Source: an uncultured Candidatus Saccharibacteria bacterium (lineage in GTDB: Bacteria; Patescibacteriota; Saccharimonadia; Saccharimonadales; Saccharimonadaceae). Taken from it: a stretch of DNA of 64,000 nucleotides. The stretch's first letter is position 1, and every line of letters begins with the position of its first letter. Below, one piece after another: positions 1 to 7,038 of the stretch. The DNA is taken from positions 1-64,000 of the forward strand of contig CAQOWG010000005.1 of NCBI GenBank assembly GCA_948851665.1. Reading direction: 5' to 3'. A model generated the notes under the pieces. The model searched no databases. It was not told the origin of the DNA and saw only the letters and a list, made by a program, of their open reading frames with translations. Both the position numbers and the translations under genes were made by a program.

Positions 1-100
1 TAATGTAGATAGCTACTTAAAACTTAGAGGTTGTTCTGGATTAGTTGATTAAGCCTATAGGGATTTCGCGTATTAAGACAGTGTGAGTGTTGCTCCATTA

Positions 101-135
101 AAAACGGCTCAGAGCATAGCCTGTGCCGTTTTTTT
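101..135. terminator. Intrinsic terminator, probably bidirectional
   Basis: An 8-bp stem (AAAACGGC with GCCGTTTT) is followed by a run of T on the plus strand and, read in reverse, also ends in T-rich sequence. It lies just beyond the stop of the cupin gene at 144-515 (minus). It may also close a plus-strand gene that ends before this window. Bases 1-100 show no recognisable gene. Confidence 0.6.
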
Positions 136-143
136 GATAAATC

Positions 144-515
144 TTATTCTTCCCAAAGATTGTTCATGAACAGAACGAAATTTAAACCATTTTCTCCGGC
201 ACGGTAGTTATAAACTGTACCAGCTTTGATTACGAAACAGTCATCTGCCTTGACTTCCGTAGCCCTTTGGGCGATGAAACTACCCTGCTCGCCAAAGTAA
301 AATTCTCCAGAGCCACCCGTAATCAAGTAATAGTAGTCACTCTTGGCGGTTGTCCAGCCATGGTCTTCTCCCGGCTTGATAGTTCCGCTTACGAAAGAGC
401 GATCGCTGTTCTGAAATTGATGATTTATGCATTTGACCGCATCGCTACTGATGTAATCACCATTTCGCCATGCCCAAGATTCTTCTTTTGGAACAGATTT
501 TACCATAGTATTCAT
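144..515 (-). CDS. Small cupin-fold protein
   Basis: A single-domain protein of 123 residues with the alternating short strands and glycine turns of a cupin barrel: GTIKPGEDHGW around residues 44-54, YYYLITGGSGEFYFG around 61-75 and CFVIKAGTVYNYRAG around 93-107. Metal cupins carry two histidine motifs. Only one such histidine (GEDHGW) is obvious here, so metal binding and enzymatic activity are doubtful and no substrate can be proposed. The ATG at 513-515 has a strong AGGAGG ribosome site about eight bases upstream. The gene stands alone, between a terminator and hypervariable cassette A, with its own extended -10 promoter. Confidence 0.72.
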   Translation of the reverse strand: MNTMVKSVPKEESWAWRNGDYISSDAVKCINHQFQNSDRSFVSGTIKPGEDHGWTTAKSDYYYLITGGSGEFYFGEQGSFIAQRATEVKADDCFVIKAGTVYNYRAGENGLNFVLFMNNLWEE

Positions 516-538
516 AATGTACCACCTCCTTTGGTCAC

Positions 539-547
539 ATTATAGCA
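539..547 (-). promoter_or_regulatory. Extended -10 promoter of the cupin gene
   Basis: TGCTATAAT on the minus strand, 23 bases before the cupin ATG. The transcript would start just before the AGGAGG site, which gives a leader of roughly 15-17 bases. No good -35 hexamer is seen, as expected for a TGn extended -10 element. Confidence 0.6.
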
Positions 548-565
548 TATAAATACTATCTAGTA

Positions 566-805
566 CTACTTATGGCTCACGCAGCGCAGAGCAAAGCCGT
601 AGCCACGCCAATCGTTATACTGGGCGTTGACGTAGCCGATCCACGTATACAGGTTGCGCCCGTAGGTAGCTGAGCCAGCCGTACTGGCCCACCAGTAGCC
701 ACCCGTCGTACGTACGTTGAGTGAGCCGTAGGAACGGTAGTAGAAGCCAGTACGCAGGAACTGGAGAGGCCATTCATTAATACGGTTGTAGCCCAGGGTG
801 CTGGC
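566..805 (-). repeat. Hypervariable lectin-fold cassette, copy A (orphan)
   Basis: An 80-codon open segment matching copies B (8741) and C (44407). It begins with the invariant GCCAGCACCC, continues with a stretch of codons identical in all three copies (encoding YNRINEWPLQFLRTG), then a variable region with the invariant elements YWW, TAGSAT, TW and GFALRCV, and stops at 566-568. The pattern resembles the C-terminal part of FISUMP/C-type-lectin-like domains common in Saccharibacteria surface proteins. Upstream in frame there is a TGA at 824-826 and no ATG, GTG or TTG before the cassette, so it cannot be an ordinary gene. Its stop lies just upstream of the cupin promoter. It may be a silent donor cassette, an ectopic retrohoming product or a gene fragment. 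Confidence 0.8.
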
Positions 806-828
806 GTGGAAGCGTAGATAGATTCATA

Positions 829-857
829 TTGACTTTTTGCATGATGTGTGCTATAAT
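829..857 (+). promoter_or_regulatory. Consensus sigma-70 promoter
   Basis: TTGACT at 829-834, a 17-base spacer, and TATAAT at 852-857 preceded by TGC (extended -10). It points to the membrane-protein gene at 933 and leaves a leader of about 70 bases. A near copy of the whole element occurs at 38109-38137. Confidence 0.85.
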
Positions 858-932
858 GAAAAGATAGGCTTGATTTTGCTTTTTGGGGGTCAAGTGATTA
901 CAAAAATCAAGAGAACGTTAGGAGGATAAGAG

Positions 933-1289
933 ATGATTCACAATTTTACTATGACTGGGGCACTTGTGTTATCGGCTTATTTGGGCTGGAGGCATGCGGA
1001 TGAGCCCTTTTATGATGCTCGACGAACTAAGACGTCGCGTAGCTTGATGAAACGGGCGTTTATGTTGGTGCTGATTGGTATGATAGTTGTGTTGTTGGCG
1101 TTGGTTGATCCGAATGGTTCAGCAGCGGTTGAAACATATCATTCCATGAGTACGACAGGCTTCAAGATTTTTTGGTTGGGTCTGATGGGCGGGTTGATAA
1201 TAGGTTACGGTGCAGCGCAACTGGTATTCCATGATGCTATGGCAAGTTTCCATAGGCTTGTGAGGGTTTGCGAATCCAAAAATGAGTGA
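933..1289 (+). CDS. Small membrane protein of unknown function
   Basis: A 118-residue protein that I do not recognise. Two clear hydrophobic segments lie around residues 42-60 (FMLVLIGMIVVLLALV) and 80-102 (IFWLGLMGGLIIGYGAAQ). The N-terminal third is only moderately hydrophobic and carries a cluster of basic residues (RRTKTSRSLMKR) just before the first helix, suggesting a cytoplasmic loop. The ATG at 933 follows an AGGAGG site at about 921-926, and the gene has a consensus promoter at 829-857. A strong terminator at 1313-1336 closes it, so it is a single-gene transcript, convergent with the metallopeptidase gene downstream. Confidence 0.7.
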   Translation: MIHNFTMTGALVLSAYLGWRHADEPFYDARRTKTSRSLMKRAFMLVLIGMIVVLLALVDPNGSAAVETYHSMSTTGFKIFWLGLMGGLIIGYGAAQLVFHDAMASFHRLVRVCESKNE

Positions 1290-1312
1290 AATTGCTTAAT
1301 GGATTTCACGTT

Positions 1313-1337
1313 AGCTGGTGCTTGGCACCAGCTTTTT
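1313..1337 (+). terminator. Intrinsic terminator after the gene at 933
   Basis: AGCTGGTGC and GCACCAGCT form a 9-bp stem with a three-base loop, followed by TTTT. It sits between convergent genes and overlaps the stop of the minus-strand gene at 1337. Confidence 0.85.
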
Positions 1338-1879
1338 CATACTCCAGGCGAGAAAGCTTTGAGTTTCTTGCGGTGTTCTTTGTAGCGGGGATCATGTTCA
1401 GCGACTTCTGTCCAGAAATCGGGCGAGTGGTCCATATGATTAAGATGAGAAAGCTCGTGAAGGATAACGTAGTCGCGCAAAGGTTCTGGTACTTGCATGA
1501 GACCGATATTGAGCGAAATAGTGCCAGTCGATGAACAACTTCCCCACCTAGTGGCGGCGTGACTGAGGCGACAGCGTTCATATTTATAGCCATAGAGATT
1601 GGCATAATACTCAAGGCGGTATGGTAAATATTCCTTAGCCTTTTTCATGAGGATTTTCTTTTTTGCATCGCGGGCACGTTGGGTTTCAGGATTACCGAGA
1701 GGTACTTTTTCACGAATCAAGTCGCGATTGGCGTTCAAAATTCTCTTTGCTAGAAAATCGCTGGTGTGGCTAGGAACAGACATCTGCAAACGCCCAGAGG
1801 GCGCCACAGAAAAGCGGACGCCCTTTGCAAGGGGGCTGTGGCGAACGACGACTTCGCCAAACTCGTGATCGCGAATCAC
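1337..1879 (-). CDS. YgjP-like zinc metallopeptidase (DUF45/WLM type)
   Basis: A 180-residue protein with the signature of the YgjP/SprT-related family. HELSHL lies around residues 141-146, followed by HSPDFW, which supplies the third zinc ligand region. Upstream are the family blocks RWGSCSSTGTISLN and PLRDYVILHE. The family is predicted to be zinc-dependent proteases; YgjP-like proteins are often near restriction or repair genes, but their substrate is unknown. Length fits a short family member. Its start overlaps the stop of the upstream kinase-like gene by four bases (1876-1879), so the two are translationally coupled and probably share the promoter at 2409. Confidence 0.85.
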   Translation of the reverse strand: MIRDHEFGEVVVRHSPLAKGVRFSVAPSGRLQMSVPSHTSDFLAKRILNANRDLIREKVPLGNPETQRARDAKKKILMKKAKEYLPYRLEYYANLYGYKYERCRLSHAATRWGSCSSTGTISLNIGLMQVPEPLRDYVILHELSHLNHMDHSPDFWTEVAEHDPRYKEHRKKLKAFSPGV

Positions 1880-2370
1880 AACTGGGTTAGCACCTGTTTG
1901 AGCTGGGCTGGGTAAGTATGTTTGCCAGAAAGTACAATTGGCGCCTCGGCATCAGAAGGAGCTTCAAGAGCTTTGACGCGTTTATCATAGACTTCTTTGG
2001 CCTTCTCGACGGATTTAAGCTTATTCTTAAGCCGCATGCGAATGGTACTGACATCAGTTTGAATCCAAATTAGAGTTGGGGAGTAGCCAGCCGCACCGAG
2101 AATTTCCTCGAGCTCACGGCGATCTTTCTCGGTGTCGTTGGCACCTTCAATGACGAGCGTAGCACCAGTTTTGGCGATTTCGGCGACCAATAAAAGAATA
2201 AACTGACGCGAAAGGTTGTGCTGCTCTTTCAAGGTGTCGAGATCGTAGAATGTTGCGTTGAATTGTTCAGCGAATTGTTTGCTGAAAGTGGTTTTACCGC
2301 TGCACGGGGCGCCAAAAACTAAGATGGCGCGCTGATTATTACCACCCTTGCGTAATTTTTTGCCTTCCAT
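1876..2370 (-). CDS. P-loop nucleotide kinase-like protein
   Basis: A 164-residue protein with Walker A GAPCSGKTT around residues 20-28. A putative Walker B-like strand LVIEGAND lies near 71-78, and a basic lid-like stretch RMRLKNKLKSVEKAKEVYDKR follows further on, as in small AAA_33/zeta-toxin-like kinases. The substrate cannot be read from the sequence. The ATG at 2368-2370 follows GGAGGT six bases upstream. It is the first gene of a two-gene operon with the YgjP-like metallopeptidase. The pairing of a kinase-like P-loop protein with a metallopeptidase is noted but has no established meaning. Confidence 0.75.
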   Translation of the reverse strand: MEGKKLRKGGNNQRAILVFGAPCSGKTTFSKQFAEQFNATFYDLDTLKEQHNLSRQFILLLVAEIAKTGATLVIEGANDTEKDRRELEEILGAAGYSPTLIWIQTDVSTIRMRLKNKLKSVEKAKEVYDKRVKALEAPSDAEAPIVLSGKHTYPAQLKQVLTQL

Positions 2371-2389
2371 ATACCTCCAATTTAGACAA

Positions 2390-3073
2390 TTACCTTCCTT
2401 TGTCTTCTATTATAGCACACTTTGAGCTGTTGGAAACTAATATTTGTGATGGGTAATAGAAAAACCAGGCGAAAAAGTTGGCGAGACCATAGCAAAAAAC
2501 TGGAAGGACCTCGATGAGGGCGAGGTAGGAAATACCAACGCAGAGGTCGCAGCAGAGAAAAAGCGTGAATCCGAGTAGAGCTGAGGCGGCATGTAGGTTT
2601 TTTGGAGAGGCATGAAACCAAGACCAAGCGGAATAGAGGTTAAGAATGAGAGTGGTGGCGTAGAAAGCGCAGACAGCATAGAGCATTGGGAAAATGCCAA
2701 GGAAGTAATTGAGAAAAAGTAGGGCGATTGCAGCGATAAGATAGATAATGATGGCGCGGGCATTGGCCCAGCCGAGGCGGAGCAGGTGAAAGATTTGAAC
2801 GGCAAAGAAGGTAATGATGCCAGCAGTGGAAGTGTTGTTGAGAGCAAGAATTATATCGGAAACACTAGTAGCGAGCATAGCAAGAATTAGTAGGTAGTCG
2901 TGTGGGAAAGTCAGGATGACATAGAGTAAACATAGGCAGATGCCACCAAGTTTAATAGTGGTAATGAGGTCACCGGTGGGCGCTATGATACCTAGGATAA
3001 GAATGGCAAGATAGATTACTGCCCAAATAATTGGCCAGATCGGCGCAATTCCAAGACGATTTTCTCTGCTCAT
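2390..3073 (-). CDS. YhhN-like polytopic membrane protein
   Basis: A 227-residue, very hydrophobic protein with about eight membrane segments. Two blocks recall the YhhN/TMEM86 family (lysoplasmalogenase-like): a helix ending in SDIILALN followed by a segment rich in F/H (FFAVQIFHLL), and late in the protein ALLGFTLFLCCDLCVGI, matching the family pattern of a GxLLFxxSD helix. The enzymatic role in ether-lipid metabolism is known only for some members, so it is not asserted here. TGCTATAAT lies six bases before the ATG at 3073, with no ribosome site, so the mRNA is probably leaderless. Confidence 0.5.
   Translation of the reverse strand: MSRENRLGIAPIWPIIWAVIYLAILILGIIAPTGDLITTIKLGGICLCLLYVILTFPHDYLLILAMLATSVSDIILALNNTSTAGIITFFAVQIFHLLRLGWANARAIIIYLIAAIALLFLNYFLGIFPMLYAVCAFYATTLILNLYSAWSWFHASPKNLHAASALLGFTLFLCCDLCVGISYLALIEVLPVFCYGLANFFAWFFYYPSQILVSNSSKCAIIEDKGR
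2409..2420 (-). promoter_or_regulatory. Extended -10 promoter of the 2370-1337 operon
   Basis: GTGTGCTATAAT on the minus strand, inside the 3-prime end of the upstream membrane-protein gene. The leader to the ATG at 2370 is about 30 bases and carries GGAGG. Confidence 0.6.
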
Positions 3074-3079
3074 GGTTAA

Positions 3080-3088
3080 ATTATAGCA
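3080..3088 (-). promoter_or_regulatory. Extended -10 element giving a leaderless mRNA
   Basis: TGCTATAAT on the minus strand, separated from the ATG at 3073 by TTAACC only. Transcription would start at or within a base or two of the start codon. Confidence 0.65.
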
Positions 3089-3091
3089 TGG

Positions 3092-3309
3092 CTAGCTTAG
3101 AATCCACTCGATAACTTGAGCTTTGATGGCAAAATATTCAGCTTCCTCGAATTGCATGTTGGCGATGCAGAATTTTTGGTGGACGATATGAGCGCAAAAG
3201 AGGCATTCGTAGAGGTCGAAACAATCTTGGATAAAGAGCGATAGATGGTGTCGTCGAGATGTTGCTCGATTTCGGCAGTGATTTGATTGAGGGCGTGGTA
3301 GATGTTCAT
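3092..3309 (-). pseudogene. Small Cys-containing protein gene broken by a one-base frameshift
   Basis: Reading from the ATG at 3307-3309 gives MNIYHALNQITAEIEQHL and DDTIYRSL. About 70 bases in, near 3233-3238, the plausible frame moves by one base to continue FIQDCFDLYECLFCAHIV, HQKFCIANMQFEEAEYF and AIKAQVIEWILS, ending at TAG 3092-3094. The second half has a Cys-rich block (C-x5-C-x2-C and KFCIANMQF) resembling a recurrent small CPR domain with the pattern CFGC-x-H/L-KYxIxNxxYxxEEY. The first frame runs on only as low-complexity sequence. A single-base deletion, a sequencing error or programmed shifting could explain it. Function unknown. Confidence 0.6.
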
Positions 3310-3336
3310 AGGTATGGTTTTGGATCTTTGGGGTAT

Positions 3337-3342
3337 TATAAT
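3337..3342 (+). promoter_or_regulatory. Near-palindromic -10 element shared by divergent genes
   Basis: TATAAT at 3337-3342 lies inside GGTATTATAATA, which reads almost the same on both strands. On the plus strand it is nine bases before the ATG at 3352. On the minus strand it serves the frameshifted gene starting at 3309. Confidence 0.5.
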
Positions 3343-3351
3343 ATAGAGTGT

Positions 3352-3606
3352 ATGGGTAAAGTGTGTTTTGTGGCGTACTGTAAGCATACAGATACGCTAT
3401 GTGAAACTTTCCTGACGCACATTTCTTGTGGGTTGATGATTTGTGTTACGGTTTTGGCGTGGCATACAGTTTACTATGATTTCGGCATCGGTTGCTGTAG
3501 GTCAATTGTGACGATCATGATTTTTTACTTGATTTTCATTGCTATTGGTGACAAAACTCGTCTGATTCGTGCACGTCCTGGAGCGGATAGGCTCAATAAC
3601 CGTTAA
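3352..3606 (+). CDS. Small two-helix membrane protein, unknown
   Basis: An 84-residue protein beginning MGKVCFVAYCKH. It has two hydrophobic stretches, SCGLMICVTVLAWHTVYY around residues 26-43 and SIVTIMIFYLIFIAIG around 52-67, and a basic, proline-containing tail. I do not recognise a family. The ATG at 3352 is chosen because a TATAAT lies nine bases upstream, so a start further upstream would precede transcription. Five cysteines in a protein this small are unusual for the window. A terminator follows at 3616. Confidence 0.55.
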   Translation: MGKVCFVAYCKHTDTLCETFLTHISCGLMICVTVLAWHTVYYDFGIGCCRSIVTIMIFYLIFIAIGDKTRLIRARPGADRLNNR

Positions 3607-3615
3607 GACTAAGCT

Positions 3616-3640
3616 TGCCCGGATTTTCTGGGCATTTTTT
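3616..3640 (+). terminator. Intrinsic terminator
   Basis: TGCCC and GGGCA arms around an AT-rich loop, followed by six T. It closes the small membrane protein gene ending at 3606. Confidence 0.6.
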
Positions 3641-3691
3641 AGTGACGAAAAACTAGGCGTTTTAGGGTATTTATGTTAGAATGAGGTGGAT

Positions 3692-3766
3692 AGGGGCGTA
3701 GTACAACGGTTAGTATAGCGGTCTCCAAAACCGTAGACGTGAGTTCGACTCTTACCGCCCCTGCCA
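3692..3766 (+). tRNA. tRNA-Trp (anticodon CCA)
   Basis: A full cloverleaf: acceptor AGGGGCG/CGCCCCT, D-loop AACGGTTA, anticodon loop CTCCAAA, T-arm GTGAG-TTCGACT-CTTAC, discriminator G and an encoded CCA at 3764-3766. A TGTTAGAAT-type -10 lies just upstream. A strong terminator follows at 3786. It marks the left edge of an AT-rich accessory region. Confidence 0.97.
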
Positions 3767-3785
3767 AGCCGAATATAAATCACCA

Positions 3786-3822
3786 AATTGTTCGTTTGAC
3801 CCCTGTTGAACGGACAATTTTT
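3786..3822 (+). terminator. Terminator of tRNA-Trp
   Basis: An 11-bp stem (AATTGTTCGTT with AACGGACAATT, one G-U pair) followed by a T run. It lies 20 bases after the tRNA. Confidence 0.85.
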
Positions 3823-3930
3823 CTGTTAAAGCCCTGAGGGAAAAAATTTCTCCGTCTTGGTCGACAGTTTCATCTAATTCTTTCAGCCATTTATACGGTT
3901 CTACCTCTATCTTTTTGACTGTTAATGCCG

Positions 3931-5100
3931 TTATAATTCAATTAGTGATTGCAGAAACTCTACGCTCTTATCTACATCAATTGAGTTGTCGGCAGCTTGT
4001 AGGAGACTATTGATTGTGTTTCCATTAAATTGAGCTACGCCCCTAGAGTTGCGGCCAGCCCAATGTTTTAAGAGATGTGTAGTATCGCGTAAATCATTTT
4101 GAAAAATAGAAACTAAGCTCTGCCCTAAAATTTTATCTGGCATAATGCCAACGAAATAGAACATAAATACGGTGTCTGGCTTGGATAAAAATTCTAGCAA
4201 TTTATCAATGTTATACGCTTTTGGAGCAGAATTGAGCACCATAACTTTAGTTTTTATGTCCGTTGCCGTATAGTAGTTATCGAAAACTTTAACAAAATCT
4301 CCAAGTGCATCATCGGTTCTAAAGCTAGGAATTTTCCTCATACCTTTTTGTAAGACATGAATTATATCTTGTCGCAAAGCCTCATCCTCTCCAGCAATAA
4401 TATATTCTATTAGCCGCCCGCGAACATTAACATTATCAATAAGGCTAGCCAATATAATTTCTGTTTCATACTTTTTGGTACGAGCATCCAAGTCATCTTT
4501 TAGCAAGGAAAATTCCTCTGCTCTCACAAAATCAAGTGCCCTGTTAGGCGCTTCTAAGATTACCTTACGATCATCATCGCCTACATTATATTTGTGCCCG
4601 CTAGGAGATATATTATTTGTTGCTTCTACTAGACGAGGTAAATTACCATTAAAACCAAGCTCTTGATGTATTGCGAAAAGTTTTTCGAAATTTTCTGGGG
4701 AGTTGGTCATACTGTCAAAATTTTTTACGATATCTGAACCATTAATGCTGCCGCGTATGTTATCTTCTCTTAATTCTTGTGAGGAGTGGCTAACCTTACT
4801 TAAAAATGTAGTATTAGCTAGATAGACAAAATTTTTACTAGGCGTAACCAAACAAACTAAAAATGGCAAATCATCATACTTTTGTAAGCTAGACAATGAA
4901 ATTATAGTATTCGAAAAACCGCCGCTCTGCGATGAGCTAAACCGTATCGCGAATTTGTCATTATAAAATACCGACCGATCTTGAACAAGGTTAAATTTTT
5001 CTCGAACATATATTATAAGTTCGGCTTTGCTAACTTTACCAGACAATCTCTGGATGAAGTCAACGAGCGAATAAATCTGTTTGTCCATGTTGTTCTCCAA
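3931..5100 (-). CDS. Putative type II restriction endonuclease
   Basis: A 389-residue protein I do not recognise by family. The call rests on position: its ATG begins directly after the stop of a DNA methyltransferase (5101), in the same direction, as in type II restriction-modification operons. No clear PD-(D/E)xK or HNH core could be picked out by eye. Candidate acidic/basic patches are ILEAPNRALDF-VRAEE and KKYETEIILAS. The C-terminal 150 residues are helical and hydrophilic. The start is ATG at 5098-5100, or an in-frame ATG four codons later (MDKQIYS). AT-rich codon use matches its neighbours up to 8700 and differs from the housekeeping genes. Confidence 0.5.
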   Translation of the reverse strand: MENNMDKQIYSLVDFIQRLSGKVSKAELIIYVREKFNLVQDRSVFYNDKFAIRFSSSQSGGFSNTIISLSSLQKYDDLPFLVCLVTPSKNFVYLANTTFLSKVSHSSQELREDNIRGSINGSDIVKNFDSMTNSPENFEKLFAIHQELGFNGNLPRLVEATNNISPSGHKYNVGDDDRKVILEAPNRALDFVRAEEFSLLKDDLDARTKKYETEIILASLIDNVNVRGRLIEYIIAGEDEALRQDIIHVLQKGMRKIPSFRTDDALGDFVKVFDNYYTATDIKTKVMVLNSAPKAYNIDKLLEFLSKPDTVFMFYFVGIMPDKILGQSLVSIFQNDLRDTTHLLKHWAGRNSRGVAQFNGNTINSLLQAADNSIDVDKSVEFLQSLIEL

Positions 5101-6066
5101 TTAAACTACTGTAACTCCACCCGTCTTGACTTTCTTTTGTTCACCTAGAGTGTTACGTTCCCAGAATACGCCATCGGTATAACCCTGAATATCTGGGTTG
5201 ATGCCCGCGTTCTCTAATCGCTTTTCTGCCCAAGCACAATATGTGGGATCAAGCTCAATACCAACATATTTCCGTCCTAATTTTTTTGCCGTAACCGATG
5301 TAGTGCCACTCCCCAAAAAAGGATCTAGAATAAAGTCCCCTTTATTGGAGCTAGCTAAAATAAGTTTAGCAATAAGTTTTTCTGGTTTTTGAGTGGGATG
5401 AGCTGTATTTTCTGGCATCGACCAGTATGGTATAGATATATCATCCCAGAAGTTTGATGGGCAAGTATCGCGAAATTTACCGCTTTCAGTATCTTGCCAA
5501 TCTTTTGGAGTACCATCTGACTTGTATGGAGCAATTACTTTTCGACGAATTTTTACATCGTCTAGATTAAAGGTCCAGCGGCCATTATTTGTAGCAAACC
5601 AGATATCCTCCAGCCCATTTTTCCAATTCTCTTTTGCTCCTCGCCCCTTCTCTCGCTGCCAAGTAATGCGATTTCTCACATTAAAAAACTCTGGCAAAAC
5701 TTGCCCAATCAAGAGGCTAGTCTTCCAGTCGCAACATACATAAATACTAGCGTCCTCTTTCAGTAGCGGCGCAGTTAGGGTTAGCCATTTTCTAGTATAT
5801 TCAATATAGCTAATGGCATCTGTTTCCTTAAATTTCTTTCCATTGTAGTCTTTGGACAGATTATACGGCGGATCAACAATCAGTAAATCTACAAATGCTT
5901 TTGGTAGTTTCTCTAATATCTCAAAAGTATCGCCGTTAATAGTTTTATTTGTAATGCTACCTAGACTAAAATCGGCATTTTTATTGAGACATTTTTCAAA
6001 ATACTCTTTGCCATCTTCCAATAAGAAATCTATAGTCTTATTTCTATAGGACTTTTCCTTTTTCAT
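5101..6066 (-). CDS. Site-specific DNA methyltransferase (beta-class, N6A/N4C)
   Basis: A 321-residue amino-methyltransferase with the beta-class motif order. Catalytic motif IV DPPYNLS lies around residue 66, preceded by VDLLIVDPPY. Near the C-terminus come HPTQKPEKLIAKLILASS and the SAM-binding motif I LDPFLGSGTT, then GRKYVGIELD. The target-recognition segment lies between (NVRNRITWQREKGRGA onward). DPPY is compatible with N6-adenine or N4-cytosine, and the recognition sequence cannot be inferred. It protects host DNA from the partner encoded downstream with no gap. The promoter TGATATAAT sits at 6098, and GAGAGG precedes the ATG at 6066. Confidence 0.92.
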   Translation of the reverse strand: MKKEKSYRNKTIDFLLEDGKEYFEKCLNKNADFSLGSITNKTINGDTFEILEKLPKAFVDLLIVDPPYNLSKDYNGKKFKETDAISYIEYTRKWLTLTAPLLKEDASIYVCCDWKTSLLIGQVLPEFFNVRNRITWQREKGRGAKENWKNGLEDIWFATNNGRWTFNLDDVKIRRKVIAPYKSDGTPKDWQDTESGKFRDTCPSNFWDDISIPYWSMPENTAHPTQKPEKLIAKLILASSNKGDFILDPFLGSGTTSVTAKKLGRKYVGIELDPTYCAWAEKRLENAGINPDIQGYTDGVFWERNTLGEQKKVKTGGVTVV

Positions 6067-6097
6067 TAAAATTTACCTCTCACTTTTATCTATCCTA

Positions 6098-6129
6098 ATT
6101 ATATCATATTGGGTATTTTGTAGTATAAT
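6098..6129. promoter_or_regulatory. Divergent promoters between the R-M operon and the 6181 unit
   Basis: On the minus strand, TGATATAAT (TATAAT at 6098-6103) serves the methyltransferase. On the plus strand, TAGTATAAT (TATAAT at 6124-6129) serves the gene at 6181, whose ATG follows TGGAGT. The two -10 elements are only about 20 bases apart, so polymerase binding on one side may exclude the other. Confidence 0.6.
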
Positions 6130-6180
6130 ACATACCATACGGTTATACAAAGAATCTACTTTTTTGGAGTAAAAAAGGCT

Positions 6181-7038
6181 ATGCCAATAAGTAAAACGAA
6201 AAATTTCCATTTCTATCGTCCTATTTTGAATAGCGACAATTATACTTTCTCTGACCTCTTGAATGTTGTAATTGAACAAGGTGCAAATGGCAAAATCGTT
6301 ACTATTAGCGAAGAACGAATGATCGTGAACGCTTATTGCAATGATGAGCTTACCGTCATTTATGTGCAATACCTAAAAAGCGATGAGCTACCAAAAGTTG
6401 CCAATGAGTGCGATGGAAAAGATGAACAGAACTTGGAAGTTCCGCAAGGTAAATCACTGTCATATAAAAATGTTTTCGCTTATAATGATCAGCAAAATCT
6501 ACTTATTACCGCGCACCTTCATGCTTGCCCTCAAATCGGTAGGCTAAAAATGTGCCTAAGGGAGATCGGAAAAGACGCAGGCATACTATCAAAAAACTCT
6601 GATCTAACTTTCTCACACATTATGGACCGTGGGCTAGTGGATAAAATAAAGAAAGCCAAAACTATTACCACTGCAGAGTTCACCTCGAGAGATTATTACA
6701 GTGGAGAAATGATAAAAGAGAAAAATTTGCTAAAATATGAAGACTTTTTGGCTGGAAAGAATTTCGATAAAACAACAAAGCTAAAAAGCAAGAATGGAGA
6801 GAATATTAAAAGTGTAGTTCAATTCATATTGGACGACATTGTAGGCAATAATGATATGCCCGACTCGTTTGATATAAAAATGAACATTGATGGTGAAGAT
6901 GTTGATTTTCAAAGATACTACAAACGACACAATATTGAAGTGTTAATGGATCAAGAAAATCAAAAGTATGTCGATTATATAGACCTAGAAGATAAGCTAA
7001 TCAACGCATTGCAGTCGTACGACAAACATGAAAACTAA
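6181..7038 (+). CDS. Unknown soluble protein, first gene of a two-gene unit
   Basis: A 285-residue hydrophilic protein without signal peptide or membrane helix. It begins MPISKTKNFHFYRPIL, a start reminiscent of small phage- or defence-associated proteins that open with a KxxxFHFY strand, but I cannot name the family. The middle is mixed alpha/beta, including LITAHLHACPQIGRLKMCL. The C-terminal half is rich in Asp/Lys and ends in a helical, acidic stretch (YVDYIDLEDKLINALQSY). Its last 11 bases overlap the start of the membrane-protein gene at 7028, so the two are co-translated. It diverges from a restriction-modification operon, which suggests but does not prove a defence role. Confidence 0.7.
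   Translation: MPISKTKNFHFYRPILNSDNYTFSDLLNVVIEQGANGKIVTISEERMIVNAYCNDELTVIYVQYLKSDELPKVANECDGKDEQNLEVPQGKSLSYKNVFAYNDQQNLLITAHLHACPQIGRLKMCLREIGKDAGILSKNSDLTFSHIMDRGLVDKIKKAKTITTAEFTSRDYYSGEMIKEKNLLKYEDFLAGKNFDKTTKLKSKNGENIKSVVQFILDDIVGNNDMPDSFDIKMNIDGEDVDFQRYYKRHNIEVLMDQENQKYVDYIDLEDKLINALQSYDKHEN

Noticed and set aside
577..777. A 66-codon minus-strand frame inside cassette A
   Set aside because: It is a shifted reading of the cassette. The frame shared by all three copies is the one encoding NRINEWPLQFLRTG.
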